From positions 186,001 through 250,000 of the forward strand of contig NZ_JAAGLT010000005.1 in NCBI RefSeq assembly GCF_010548275.1: a DNA stretch of 64,000 nucleotides, given 5' to 3'. The translations under genes were made by a program, and so were the position numbers. Positions within the stretch are counted from its first letter, which is position 1; each line of letters opens with the position of its first letter. Below, piece after piece: positions 16,944 through 28,299 of the stretch. Origin of the DNA: Streptomyces sp. SID12488 (GTDB lineage Bacteria; Actinomycetota; Actinomycetes; Streptomycetales; Streptomycetaceae). Under the pieces are notes generated by a model. The model saw nothing but the letters and a program-made list of their open reading frames with translations, did no database searches and had not been told where the DNA came from.

Positions 16944-18476
16944 TCAGGGGTGGTCGCCCCGGCCCTCCAGCCGTTGTCCCTTCAGCAGTACCCAGGCCGC
17001 GCCCGCCGCTGCCAGGAGGACCACCGCGCCCGCGCCCGCGGCCAGGGCGATTCCGTCTGTGAACGCCTCGCGGGCCGCGTTCAGCAGGGCCTCGGCAGTG
17101 TGCGTCGGCAGGCCCGCCGCAGTTTCCACCGCGCCGCCCAGTGATTCGTGGGCCTCGGGCGGGGTGCCCGTCGGAGCGTCGAAGTCTCGGTAGACGCCGG
17201 TGACGATCGACCCGAGCAGGGCGATACCGAGGGCGGCGCCCAGTTCGTACGCCGTCTCCGACACCGCCGCTGCGGCACCCGCCTGTTCCTTGGGAACGCT
17301 GCCCAGAATGACGTCGGACGTCACGGTGAACGAGAGGCCCGCGCCGACACCCACGACCAGCAGCGCGGTGCCGAGCAGCGGATAGCCGGTCGACTGGTCG
17401 ACCAGGGTGAGCGCCGCCAGGGCCAGGCCGATGGCCGCGAGGCCGCCCGAGACCACGGCCCGTACCGAGTAACGCCGGGCCGCCGCACCGGCGAGCAGAC
17501 CCGCCACCACCGCGCCGATCGCCGCGGGCAGTTCGGCGAGGCCCGCCTCCAACGGCCCCCGGACCTGCACCAGTTGCAGATACTGCGAGAGGAAGAACAC
17601 CAGCCCGGACAGTCCGAGGATGGTCAGCAGGTCGGCGAGTACGGCCCCACTGAACCCCCGGTCGCGGAACAGCCGCATGTCCAGGAGGGGGATGGGGAGC
17701 GTGAGTTGACGGCGTACGAAGCCGTAGAGAGCCGCGCCGCCCAGGGCTGCCGCGCCCAGCGCCGGCCACGAGAAGCCGTGTGACGCCGCCTCCTTGATGC
17801 CGTACACGATGCCGATCATGCCGACGAGCGACAGGACGACGCTTCGCAGATCCCACGGGCCCGGCGCCGGGTTGCGCGACTCGGGCAGCAGCTTGATGCC
17901 GACGAGGACGAGGACGACCATCACGGGCAGGTTGATCAGGAAGACCGAGCCCCACCAGAAGTGTTCGAGCAGGAAGCCGCCGACGACCGGGCCGACCGCG
18001 GTACCGGCTGAGGCGGTCGCGCCCCAGATGCCGATGGCGAGACTGCGTTCGCGCGGGTCGTGGAAGAGGTTGCGGATCAGGGCGAGCGTGGCCGGCATCA
18101 GGGTCGCGCCCGCGACACCGAGCAGGGCCCGCGCCAGGATCAGCAACTCCGGTGTCGTCGCGTAGGCGTTGAGCACGGACACCGCGCCGAACGCGGTCGC
18201 GCCGATGAGCAGCAGCCGCTTGCGGCCGATGCGGTCGCCGAGGCTGCCCATGGAGACGAGCAGGCCCGCGATGACGAACGAGTAGACGTCGCCTATCCAC
18301 AGCAACTGGGTGCCGGACGGCTTCAGGTCCTCGCTGATGTAGGGGGTCGCGAGACCGAGAACGGTCGCGTCGACTGCCACCAGCAGCACGGCCAGCACGA
18401 GGACGGACAGCGCGAGCCAGCGGCCCGGACGCCTCCCTTCCTCCGTCGCGTTGGCCGGCTGCAGGGTGCTGGTCAT
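16944..18476 (-). CDS. MFS drug-efflux transporter (DHA2, 14 helices)
   Basis: 510 residues with about 14 hydrophobic helices. Motifs: AVDATVLGLATP in helix 1 (D1), GSLGDRIGRKR (motif A) between helices 2 and 3, and the helix-5 motif C region GTAVGPVVGGFL. This is the QacA/EmrB type of proton-driven exporter of toxic compounds. The start codon overlaps the stop of the upstream TetR gene by 4 nt (ATGA), so the two are co-translated. The pump is probably induced when its TetR partner releases the operator at 19044-19061. Substrate is unknown. Confidence 0.9.
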   Translation of the reverse strand: MTSTLQPANATEEGRRPGRWLALSVLVLAVLLVAVDATVLGLATPYISEDLKPSGTQLLWIGDVYSFVIAGLLVSMGSLGDRIGRKRLLLIGATAFGAVSVLNAYATTPELLILARALLGVAGATLMPATLALIRNLFHDPRERSLAIGIWGATASAGTAVGPVVGGFLLEHFWWGSVFLINLPVMVVLVLVGIKLLPESRNPAPGPWDLRSVVLSLVGMIGIVYGIKEAASHGFSWPALGAAALGGAALYGFVRRQLTLPIPLLDMRLFRDRGFSGAVLADLLTILGLSGLVFFLSQYLQLVQVRGPLEAGLAELPAAIGAVVAGLLAGAAARRYSVRAVVSGGLAAIGLALAALTLVDQSTGYPLLGTALLVVGVGAGLSFTVTSDVILGSVPKEQAGAAAAVSETAYELGAALGIALLGSIVTGVYRDFDAPTGTPPEAHESLGGAVETAAGLPTHTAEALLNAAREAFTDGIALAAGAGAVVLLAAAGAAWVLLKGQRLEGRGDHP

Positions 18477-19024
18477 GATTCCTCTCTCCGTAGCGCGCCG
18501 CCGAGCAACAGCTCGACGATCATGTGGTTGAAGTCCTTGGCGGCGACCCGGCCCTCACTCACGGCCCAGGCGCCGGAGGCCATGAGCCCGTAGAGCGCCT
18601 CGGTGAGCCACGCCGGGGTGAGGTCGATGCGGAACTCGCCGCCCTGCTGGCCGCGCCGGAACAGGGCGGCGATGGCGGTGTCGATCCGGGCCCAGCCCGC
18701 GTGCTGCTCCTCGCCCTCGAACAGCTGGTTCTCGGTGTAGAGGAACGCGAGAAGTCCGGCGGCGGGTTCGAGGTCCCGCACCAGGCGGCGCACGGCCTCC
18801 TGGGCAGTGCCGTCGCCGAGCCGCGCGGCCGTCAGAGCCGACTCGCACTCCTCGATGCCGAGCTCTTCGAGAGCCCGTACGAGTGCGTCCCGCCCGGCGA
18901 AGAGGCGGTGCAGCGTGGCCCGGCTGATTCCGGCCGCCTTGGCGACCTCGTCCATGGTGGACGTGGATTTCCGGGCGAGGAGGGCGGCTGCGCTGCGCAG
19001 CACGTGTTCACGGTCGACGGCCAT
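18473..19024 (-). CDS. TetR-family repressor of the adjacent efflux pump
   Basis: 183 residues. The N-terminal helix-turn-helix is clear (TMDEVAKAAGISRATLHRLF). The C-terminal half is the helical ligand-binding and dimer domain. The ATG at 19024 is chosen because TACTGT lies 6 nt upstream, a leaderless promoter layout, and there is no ribosome site; an ATG 7 codons further up lies inside the operator. The inverted repeat TGAGACA-N4-TGTCTCA covers the promoter region, so self-repression is likely. It forms an operon with the MFS gene. Confidence 0.88.
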   Translation of the reverse strand: MAVDREHVLRSAAALLARKSTSTMDEVAKAAGISRATLHRLFAGRDALVRALEELGIEECESALTAARLGDGTAQEAVRRLVRDLEPAAGLLAFLYTENQLFEGEEQHAGWARIDTAIAALFRRGQQGGEFRIDLTPAWLTEALYGLMASGAWAVSEGRVAAKDFNHMIVELLLGGALRREES

Positions 19025-19061
19025 GAGACAACAGTAACCCATGTGAGACATTAGTGTCTCA
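19024..19061. promoter_or_regulatory. TetR operator and leaderless promoter
   Basis: Inverted repeat TGAGACA (19044-19050), TTAG, TGTCTCA (19055-19061), plus a third half-site TGAGACA at 19024-19030 that touches the start codon. The -10 hexamer TACTGT (minus strand) lies between the half-sites. A bound dimer would cover the upstream promoter, and a second would cover the transcription start. Confidence 0.65.
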
Positions 19062-19120
19062 TTGAAGGCGTGCGCGTATCAGAGGTACTCGTTCAAAAGT
19101 TACTCACTCAGGAAAGGGCC

Positions 19121-20092
19121 TCAGTGCCAGGGCAGCTGCCCGCGCCGCTCCCAGTAGGCGCGCGGCTCCTCCACCAGCGCGGCCAGGCGCGACAGGTGGT
19201 CCTCGTCGAGGTCGACGACCGCCGCGTGCAGATTCGAGGCGAGCTGGCCCGCCGTGGCCGCGCCGGACAGCACGACCCCCGCCCAGGGCTGGCGCAGCAC
19301 CACCGCGAGGGCGACGGCGTCCGCGCCGAGGCCCGTCTCCTCGGCGATCGCCCGTACGCCGTCCGGCGTCTGTCCGGCGGCGAGACGGCCGTTGGCCATG
19401 CCCTCCTTGACGATCACCGTCAGTCCGGCGTCGTGGGCCTCGGCCAGCGCGGGGCCGGCGGAGGTCTCCAGGACGTTGTACGTCGACTGGACGGTACGGA
19501 AGAGGGGCTCGCCGTCGACCGTGACAGCGAGGGCGGCGCGGACGGTGTCGGCCTGGGCCGGGCCGCTGGTGGAGAAGCCGACGGTCAGGCCCTCCGCGGC
19601 GGCCTCGGCGAGACGGGCGTGGAGTTCCTTGTCCGACAGGGCCGGGCTGTCAGGGGTCAGCGAGTGGATCTGGTAAAGGTCCAGGCGGGCGCCGAGCAGT
19701 TGATCGGTTTCGGCGCGCTGACGCTCGTACGTCTGGAGGCTGTGGTCCTTGACCTCGTGCCGCTCGGCGTCGGTGGTCCAGCCGGCGGTGTATGTGTAGC
19801 CCCACTTGCTACCGATGACGACGTCGTCGATGTCGGGGCGCGCGTGCAGCCAGTCGGCGAGGAATTCCTCTGAGCGGCCGTATGAGCGGGCGACGTCGAA
19901 ATAGCGCACTCCCTGGGCGTGGGCGGCGTCCAGGAGTTCGTGGGTGCGGGTACGGAGGGCTTCGACGCTGCGGTTGTCTCCGAGGTCGTCGTCGCGGCCG
20001 AGGTTGATGTAGCCGGGGCGGCCGACTGCGGCGAGGCCGAGTCCGAGGTGGCAGGTGGGGGTTGTCGCTGTGGCCAGTCGGGTGAAGGGCAT
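19121..20092 (-). CDS. Aldo/keto reductase
   Basis: 323 residues with the (beta/alpha)8 pattern of the superfamily: GVRYFDVARSYGRSEEFLADWL contains the catalytic Asp and Tyr, VIGSKWGYTYT the Lys and LDLYQIHSL the His. It should reduce carbonyl compounds with NADPH. Near the end, the usual cofactor-binding stretch is weak (VVLSGAATAGQLASNLHA), so substrate and cofactor preference are unclear. The ATG at 20092 has GGAACC about 8 nt upstream; longer frames lack support. It stands alone between the TetR gene and argH. Confidence 0.82.
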   Translation of the reverse strand: MPFTRLATATTPTCHLGLGLAAVGRPGYINLGRDDDLGDNRSVEALRTRTHELLDAAHAQGVRYFDVARSYGRSEEFLADWLHARPDIDDVVIGSKWGYTYTAGWTTDAERHEVKDHSLQTYERQRAETDQLLGARLDLYQIHSLTPDSPALSDKELHARLAEAAAEGLTVGFSTSGPAQADTVRAALAVTVDGEPLFRTVQSTYNVLETSAGPALAEAHDAGLTVIVKEGMANGRLAAGQTPDGVRAIAEETGLGADAVALAVVLRQPWAGVVLSGAATAGQLASNLHAAVVDLDEDHLSRLAALVEEPRAYWERRGQLPWH

Positions 20093-20170
20093 CGCGGGTT
20101 CCGTTCGGTCGGGTCCGGTACGGTTTCCGACCAACGTAGCCCGCGATGACCTTCGCGGGGGCTGTCGCGT

Positions 20171-20196
20171 GGGGGCGCCGTGATGTTTTCGCCCCC
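20171..20196 (-). terminator. Possible terminator after argH
   Basis: GGGGGCG (20171-20177) pairs with CGCCCCC (20190-20196), with a 12-nt loop. It lies about 130 nt past the argH stop and before the aldo/keto reductase start. Moderate strength only. Confidence 0.4.
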
Positions 20197-20283
20197 GCCG
20201 CCCCTACCCGTCCCATCCTTCAGGGGCTGTGCCCCTTCGGCCCCCCTTGCGCCTCGGAGCTCGGTTTGTGAGGTGCGTTGGCG

Positions 20284-23051
<2,768 letters not shown>

Positions 23052-23068
23052 GGGTTTTCTCCTCACAG

Positions 23069-23107
23069 TGCATTCGCTGACATGCATGAGTATGCAGGAC
23101 TCTGCAT
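23069..23107 (-). promoter_or_regulatory. ARG boxes upstream of argG
   Basis: TGCAT at 23069-23073, TGCAT-GAGT-ATGCA at 23083-23096 and ATGCA-GGACTC-TGCAT at 23092-23107. Half-sites match the palindromic ArgR box and recur before argC. Confidence 0.7.
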
Positions 23108-23259
23108 GGTTCGTCAATCTCAGGAACTTTTCTACGGATCTTTGACGAGCCTTTGAACACGCGAAACCGCTTACCCGTACTCCACGCCAGACGCAGGCGC
23201 CGCGTCTGTAAAACGAGTTGAACCACACAGCCACCCCCTGACCCGAGTGAGGCATCCGC

Positions 23260-24123
23260 ATGTCCAGGGCTCTTCCGAAGTACAACAAGCGTCGTGTGGG
23301 CATCATCGGCGGCGCCGCCGCAGTGGCACTGTCCGGCGCGATCGTCGCCGGCTCCGCCCTTGCCGGGGAAACCTCCAGCAACAAGACCACCACGCAGGCG
23401 ACCACCAAGGCCGCGGTCCCGACGGTGAACTGCCCGGCGGTCGCGAACAGACTGCCCGCGATCCCCGCGTCGGCGAAGGCCGAGGTCGACCGCAACCTCG
23501 CCCTGCTGAACACCCAGATCGCCGAGGCCAACAAGCGCATCGTCGACACCCAGGGCCAGGGCGGTCCCAACTTCATCCAGAACGCGATCACCGGTCCGCT
23601 CAAGGACAAGCGCGTGGCGACCATCAACCGCATCGCCACCGCCATCGGCCGCACCGCCGCCAAGCCGGTCGGCCTCGACGCCCTGGCGCCCTGCTCGCTC
23701 AACGGTGCCGGAGTGGCAGCGCCTGCCGCGACGGCGGCCCCGCAGGCGGGCGGCAACACCGGTAACGCGGGGAACACCGGCAACACGGGTAATGCCGGTA
23801 ACACGGGCAACGCGGGCAACAACGGCGGCGCCGGCACCATCAGCTGCCCGGACGTGGCCTCGAAGCTGCCCGCGATCCCGGCGTCGGCACAGGCCGAGGT
23901 CACCCGCAACCTCGCCCTGCTGAACACGCAGATCGCCGAGGCCAACACGCGGCTCGTGAACACGGTCGGTCAGGGCGGTGCCAACTTCGTCCAGAACGCG
24001 ATCAACGGCCCGCTCAAGGACAAGCGCGTGGCGACCATCAACCGCATCGCCACCGCCATCGGCCGCACCGCCGCCAAGCCGGTCGGCCTCGACGCCCTGG
24101 CGCCCTGCACGTTCACCAAGTGA
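23260..24123 (+). CDS. Secreted protein with two near-identical domains
   Basis: 287 residues of unknown function. A signal peptide ([17 protein letters not shown], cleavage near ALAG) precedes two copies of a ~90-residue domain, about 58-147 and 196-284, joined by a Gly/Asn/Thr linker (GNAGNTGNTGNAG). Each domain begins [17 protein letters not shown] and ends ALAPC, so each has one Cys near either end, suggesting a disulfide. The middle is helical ([17 protein letters not shown]). A 99-nt stretch, 23596-23694 and 24010-24108, is identical between copies, which implies recent duplication or gene conversion. It is divergent from argG. Confidence 0.85.
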   Translation: MSRALPKYNKRRVGIIGGAAAVALSGAIVAGSALAGETSSNKTTTQATTKAAVPTVNCPAVANRLPAIPASAKAEVDRNLALLNTQIAEANKRIVDTQGQGGPNFIQNAITGPLKDKRVATINRIATAIGRTAAKPVGLDALAPCSLNGAGVAAPAATAAPQAGGNTGNAGNTGNTGNAGNTGNAGNNGGAGTISCPDVASKLPAIPASAQAEVTRNLALLNTQIAEANTRLVNTVGQGGANFVQNAINGPLKDKRVATINRIATAIGRTAAKPVGLDALAPCTFTK

Positions 24124-24138
24124 CGTGACAGGCACTGT

Positions 24139-24172
24139 GGCCGCCCCGAAGCAAACGCCGGCCGGGGCGGCC
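24139..24172 (+). terminator. Hairpin after the two-domain secreted protein
   Basis: GGCCGCCCCG (24139-24148) pairs perfectly with CGGGGCGGCC (24163-24172) across a 14-nt loop, 15 nt after the stop codon. No U-run. Confidence 0.7.
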
Positions 24173-24281
24173 GCGGGCCTGCGCATTCCTGTGCAGCCCT
24201 GTATCGCCGTAGCGGCACAGCCGCAGACGCGTCAGCAAAACCCTTAGACAGGCAAACGAATTTCCCGGACAATGACCGGTC

Positions 24282-24869
24282 ATGGGAAAGACCTACGAGC
24301 GCATCGACGGCCGGCTGCGTACGTTCATCGAGGCGCAGCCCCTCTTCTTCACCGCGACCGCCCCGCTGTCGGGCGACGGCACGGTCAACCTCTCCCCCAA
24401 GGGGCTCAAGGGCTCCTTCGTGATCCTCGACGAGCAGGCTGTCGCGTATCTCGACTTCGCGGGCAGCAACGCCGAGACCGTCGCGCATCTGCGCGAGAAC
24501 GGCCGGATCACCCTCATGTGGTGTGCCTTCGAGGGCCCGCCGAACATCGTCCGGCTGCACGGCCGCGGTGAGCCCGCCTTCCGTGACGACCCGCGCTTCC
24601 CCGAACTCCTCGCCCGCTTCCCGGACATCGACGCCACCGCGCACGGTCTGCGCGCGATCATCGTCGTACACGCCGAACTCGTCCGGGACAGCTGCGGCTA
24701 CGCGGTGCCCCTCATGTCGTACGACAGCGACCGCGATCTGCACGCCAGGCGCTTCGCGCGCGAGGACGACGCCTCGCTCAGCGCCTACTTCGAGAAGAAG
24801 GACCACATCGCGACGAGCCTGGACGGACTACCGGGGCTGCCGTTGCCGCTCCCGCCCAGTACTGTCTGA
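24282..24869 (+). CDS. Pyridoxamine-phosphate-oxidase-fold (PPOX) flavoprotein
   Basis: 195 residues. The N-terminal 130 residues resemble the split-barrel PPOX family: FIEAQPLFFTATAPLSGDGTVNLSPKG, then ENGRITLMWCAFEGPP and IVRLHGRGEP. Members bind FMN or F420 and reduce or oxidise small molecules; some are haem-related. No partner gene points to a substrate. The ATG at 24282 follows a short gap after the terminator of the previous gene. Three nt separate its stop from the next start, so the next gene is probably co-transcribed. Confidence 0.78.
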   Translation: MGKTYERIDGRLRTFIEAQPLFFTATAPLSGDGTVNLSPKGLKGSFVILDEQAVAYLDFAGSNAETVAHLRENGRITLMWCAFEGPPNIVRLHGRGEPAFRDDPRFPELLARFPDIDATAHGLRAIIVVHAELVRDSCGYAVPLMSYDSDRDLHARRFAREDDASLSAYFEKKDHIATSLDGLPGLPLPLPPSTV

Positions 24870-24872
24870 GCC

Positions 24873-25577
24873 ATGCGTCCCGGAGCCGCCGTCGTCCTCG
24901 CGTCCGTGTCCCTTCTCGCACTCGCGCCCGGTGCCCCTCCCACGGCCGCGCCGCCGCTGCCCGCCCTGTTGGCCGACACCGGTGGCGGCTCCCAGCTGAT
25001 CACGGCTCAGGCGCCGCGCGCCAAGGCGACCACCGGCACGCTCACCTGGTGGAACCTGCGCAACGGGACATGGACGAAGGCCGGTTCCGCGCCCGCCCGC
25101 TTCGGTGCGAACGGGCTCGTCGAGGGCGGCTCCCGCAAACAGGGCACGAACACCACTCCCGCCGGGCTGTACGAACTGCCGTACGCCTTCGGCATCAAGG
25201 CGGCCCCGGTCGGCACCAAGGTCACCTACCGGCCCGTGCGGCAGAACTCCTGGTGGTGCGAGGACAACGACTCACGCTCCTACAACCGCTGGACCGAGCC
25301 CCGCCCCGCCGACTGCCGGGCCACCGAGTCCGAGCACCTGATCTCGTACACGCAGCAGTACGCGCACGCGTACGTCATCGCCTTCAACTACGCCGCGCCG
25401 GTACGGCAGCGCGGCGCGGGGATCTTCCTGCACGTCAACGGGCGTGCGGCGACGGCCGGCTGTGTGTCGGTACCTGCGGAGGCGATGCGGGCGATCCTCG
25501 CGTGGGCCGATCCGCGCCGACGGCCGCACATCGCGATCGGCACGGCGAGCGGGCCGACGGCCATCGTCCGCTACTGA
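24873..25577 (+). CDS. Secreted L,D-transpeptidase-like protein (YkuD type)
   Basis: 234 residues with a signal peptide (VVLASVSLLALAPGAPPTA). The C-terminal part carries the YkuD active-site pattern: His187 in FLHVNGRAATAGCVS and Cys197, with the usual H...S/G-C-x-S order. Two more Cys (129, 148) may form a disulfide. Such enzymes form 3-3 peptidoglycan cross-links; short actinobacterial forms may act as periplasmic catalytic domains. The start, 3 nt after the PPOX gene, lacks a strong ribosome site, so translation may be coupled. Confidence 0.82.
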   Translation: MRPGAAVVLASVSLLALAPGAPPTAAPPLPALLADTGGGSQLITAQAPRAKATTGTLTWWNLRNGTWTKAGSAPARFGANGLVEGGSRKQGTNTTPAGLYELPYAFGIKAAPVGTKVTYRPVRQNSWWCEDNDSRSYNRWTEPRPADCRATESEHLISYTQQYAHAYVIAFNYAAPVRQRGAGIFLHVNGRAATAGCVSVPAEAMRAILAWADPRRRPHIAIGTASGPTAIVRY

Positions 25578-25625
25578 GCGCCACCGACCGGCACCCAGCG
25601 GGTGTTACCGGCAGTCACCCCATTT

Positions 25626-25642
25626 TAACTGGCATTTAACTG
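25626..25642 (+). promoter_or_regulatory. TAACTGGCATTTAACTG element before the flavin operon
   Basis: TAACTGGCATT directly followed by TAACTG, about 100 nt upstream of the operon start. TAACTGGCATT also occurs at 6961-6971 upstream of cobT. Possible operator or promoter element shared by flavin-related genes. Confidence 0.35.
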
Positions 25643-25739
25643 TGGACTTGTCGGGTCTCTGAACACTCGGCGGTCGTGGCGCGTATCTGAGGGCCAAGGG
25701 GCCAAGCCTCTCGACTAGACCCCGTCCCACGGAGGAACC

Positions 25740-27122
25740 GTGACCACCACGATCCAAGGCGGACGTGCCGCGCGGCGCCAGACGATGCGCCGCATCCGAC
25801 CCCGCCGCTCACCCGCCGTCCCGCTGCTGCTCGTTGTGGCGGCGGGCGCGGCCGGAGTGATCTGGCTGTGGTGGAACAACACCGCCTCCCTGGCCGACAC
25901 CACCGCCCAGATCATCGCGGCGGGCCGGATCACCGGTCTGCTCGCCGGTTACCTGATGGCGCTGGTGGTGCTCCAGATGGCCCGGGTGCCCGCGCTGGAG
26001 CGCCGGGTCGGCTCGGACCGGGTGGCGCGCTGGCACTCGATGAGCGGCCGGTACACGCTCAGCCTGGTCGTGGCGCACGTCGTCCTGATCATGTACGGGT
26101 ACGCCCTCCAGGCCGGGAAGACGTTCGGCGACATCGTCCAGCAGACGGTCGACTCGGTGAACCAGCTGCCCGACATGGGCAAGGCGGCGATCGGCACGGG
26201 CCTGCTGGTGGTCATCGGGCTCAGCTCCATCGGCCCGGTCCGGCGGATGATCCCGTACGACCTCTGGTACCACGTGCACCTGCTGACGTACGCGGCCACG
26301 TTCCTGACGTTCTGGCACCAGCTGTCCACGGGTAACGAGTTCGTCGTGGAGCCGGCCGCGAAGACCGCCTGGTACGCGCTGTACGGCTCGGTGACCGCGC
26401 TGGTCCTCTGGTACCGCATCGTCACGCCGATCCGGCTGAACATGCGCCACCGGCTGCGGGTCGAGGCGGTCATCGAGGAGACCCCGGGCATCGTGTCCGT
26501 GCTGATGAGCGGCCGGAAACTGCACCGGATGGGCGCGGAGGCGGGCCAGTTCTTCCGCTGGCGCTTCCTGGCCCCCGGTATGCGGTTCAGCTCGCACCCG
26601 TACTCCCTGTCGGCGGCCCCCCGCCCCAACATGCTGCGCATCACCGTGAAGGCGATCGGCGACCACAGCTCGGCCCTTCGCGAGCTGGAGCCCGGCACCC
26701 GGGTGTGGGCCGAGGGTCCGTACGGCGCCCTGACCGCTTCCAAGCGCAGCCAGGGCAAGGTGCTGCTGGTGGCCGGCGGTGTCGGCATCACCCCGATGCG
26801 CGCCCTGTTCGAGACCCTGCCCGGCGCGGCGGGCGACCTGACCCTTCTCTACCGGGCCAACAGCACCCAGGACCTGGCCCTGTGGGACGAGCTGGCGACC
26901 ATCGCCAACGAGCGCGGCGCCCGTCTCATGTACGCGGTGAACAGCCCCGACGGAGAGCGCCCGGACATCTCGCCGGAGTCGCTGCGCCGGAAGCTGCCGG
27001 ACATCGACGACCACGACGTCTTCCTGTGCGGGCCTCCCGGCTTCGCGCAGGGTGTGTACGAGGCATTGCGCGGCGCGGGTGTTCCGGCGCGCCGTATCCA
27101 CCACGAGTCGTTCGAGATGTGA
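25740..27122 (+). CDS. Ferric-reductase-like transmembrane NAD(P)H:flavin oxidoreductase
   Basis: 460 residues. An N-terminal basic segment precedes six or so membrane helices of the ferric-reductase/NOX type, with His residues on helices (WHSMSGRYTLSLVVAHVV and WYHVHLLTYAATFLTFWH) that could bind two haems. From about 240, a cytoplasmic ferredoxin-reductase module follows: FAD-binding HPYSLSAAP, NAD(P)-binding GGVGITPMR, and LCGPPGF near the end. It should move electrons from NAD(P)H across the membrane. GTG start at 25740 with GGAGG 4 nt upstream. It leads an operon with an FMN-binding carrier and ApbE, so its acceptor is probably the carrier. Confidence 0.88.
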   Translation: MTTTIQGGRAARRQTMRRIRPRRSPAVPLLLVVAAGAAGVIWLWWNNTASLADTTAQIIAAGRITGLLAGYLMALVVLQMARVPALERRVGSDRVARWHSMSGRYTLSLVVAHVVLIMYGYALQAGKTFGDIVQQTVDSVNQLPDMGKAAIGTGLLVVIGLSSIGPVRRMIPYDLWYHVHLLTYAATFLTFWHQLSTGNEFVVEPAAKTAWYALYGSVTALVLWYRIVTPIRLNMRHRLRVEAVIEETPGIVSVLMSGRKLHRMGAEAGQFFRWRFLAPGMRFSSHPYSLSAAPRPNMLRITVKAIGDHSSALRELEPGTRVWAEGPYGALTASKRSQGKVLLVAGGVGITPMRALFETLPGAAGDLTLLYRANSTQDLALWDELATIANERGARLMYAVNSPDGERPDISPESLRRKLPDIDDHDVFLCGPPGFAQGVYEALRGAGVPARRIHHESFEM

Positions 27123-27141
27123 GCGACGGGAGCCAGGAGCA

Positions 27142-28299
27142 ATGAAGAAGAGTCACCCCTTTCGGCGCGTCATGCTGGCGAGTGCCGCCACAGTTTCCGG
27201 AATCGTGCTGCTGCTGACGCTGAAGCCGTCGTCGGACCCCGGTGGCGCGCAGGCTGCCGGCGCTCTGCCGCAGCAGACGGCGGCGGCACAGGAGTCGGCC
27301 CAGGGCGGCGCGGCCGCCAAGGACGGCACCTTCACCGGCGACACCGTCGACACCCAGTACGGCCCGGTCCAGGTCCGCGTCACGGTGAGCGGCGGCAAGA
27401 TCACCAAGGCGGAGGCGCTCCAGCAGCCCAAGGGCGGCCAGAGCGACCAGATCTCCGGCAACGCGATCCCCAAGCTCAACAAGGAAGCGGTCACCGCCGG
27501 CCTCAACGGCAGTATCGACGCGATCTCCGGCGCCAGCTACACCAGCGCGGGCTACGGGAAGTCGCTCCAGTCCGCCCTGGACAAGGCCAGTGCGGGTACG
27601 GGTACGGGCGCCACCGGTGGCGGCGGTGCGGCCAAGGCCGCCACGGTCACCGGTGACGCGGTCGACACCCAGTACGGCCCGGTCCAGGTCCGTATCACGG
27701 TGAGCGGCGGCAAGATCACCAAGGCGGAGGCGGTGAAGGCGCCCACCGGCGGCCAGAGCACCACGATCTCCGGCAACGCCGTACCCAAGCTCAACCAGGA
27801 AGCGGTCGCCGCCGGCACCGCGAACATCGACGCGATCTCCGGCGCCAGCTACACCAGCGCGGGCTACAAGAAGTCGCTGCAGTCGGCCCTGGACAAGGTC
27901 CCCGCCGCGGAATCGGACAAGGGGACGGGCGCGGGCGCGGCTTCGGCCGACCCGAAACCCAGCCCGACACCCAGCTCGGCAGCGGGCTCGGGCGGGGCGG
28001 CGGCAGGCGGGGCGACCTCCAACGGCGGCGGCACGTACACCGGAAGCGTGGTCCAGACGGAGTACGGCCCGGTGCAGGTCCGCGTCACGCTGACCAAGGG
28101 CAGGATCACCTCGGCGTCCGCGGTCCAGGCACCCACTGGTGGCCGGAGCGACCAGGTCTCCGCGAACGCGATCCCCAAGCTCAACCAGGAGGCGGTGACA
28201 GCGGGCGACGGCGACATCGACGCCGTGTCCGGCGCCAGCTACACCAGCGCGGGCTACAAGAAGTCCCTCCAGTCGGCCCTGGACCAGGCCGGTGGTTGA
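27142..28299 (+). CDS. Secreted protein with three tandem FMN-binding domains
   Basis: 385 residues. An N-terminal hydrophobic segment (about 10-27) exports or anchors it. Three FMN_bind domains follow at about 61-148, 167-252 and 296-381, joined by Gly/Ala/Thr/Pro-rich linkers. Each contains a flavinylation motif, D-A-[IV]-SGASYTS; by family rule the FMN would be attached through phosphate to Thr134, Thr238 and Thr368. So the protein probably carries three covalent flavins as an electron wire outside the membrane. The three domains are highly alike, including at DNA level. ATG at 27142 with AGGAG upstream; its stop overlaps the apbE start by 8 nt. Confidence 0.9.
   Translation: MKKSHPFRRVMLASAATVSGIVLLLTLKPSSDPGGAQAAGALPQQTAAAQESAQGGAAAKDGTFTGDTVDTQYGPVQVRVTVSGGKITKAEALQQPKGGQSDQISGNAIPKLNKEAVTAGLNGSIDAISGASYTSAGYGKSLQSALDKASAGTGTGATGGGGAAKAATVTGDAVDTQYGPVQVRITVSGGKITKAEAVKAPTGGQSTTISGNAVPKLNQEAVAAGTANIDAISGASYTSAGYKKSLQSALDKVPAAESDKGTGAGAASADPKPSPTPSSAAGSGGAAAGGATSNGGGTYTGSVVQTEYGPVQVRVTLTKGRITSASAVQAPTGGRSDQVSANAIPKLNQEAVTAGDGDIDAVSGASYTSAGYKKSLQSALDQAGG

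Noticed and set aside
23750..23830. CRISPR-like short repeats (GGTAACACGGGCAAC type)
   Set aside because: They are in frame and encode the GNTGNAG linker of the secreted protein; spacing and sequence do not fit a CRISPR array.
23052..23963. N-terminal extension of ArgG
   Set aside because: It lies opposite a convincing secreted-protein gene and has no homology pattern; the ribosome site at 23051 fits the normal ArgG start.
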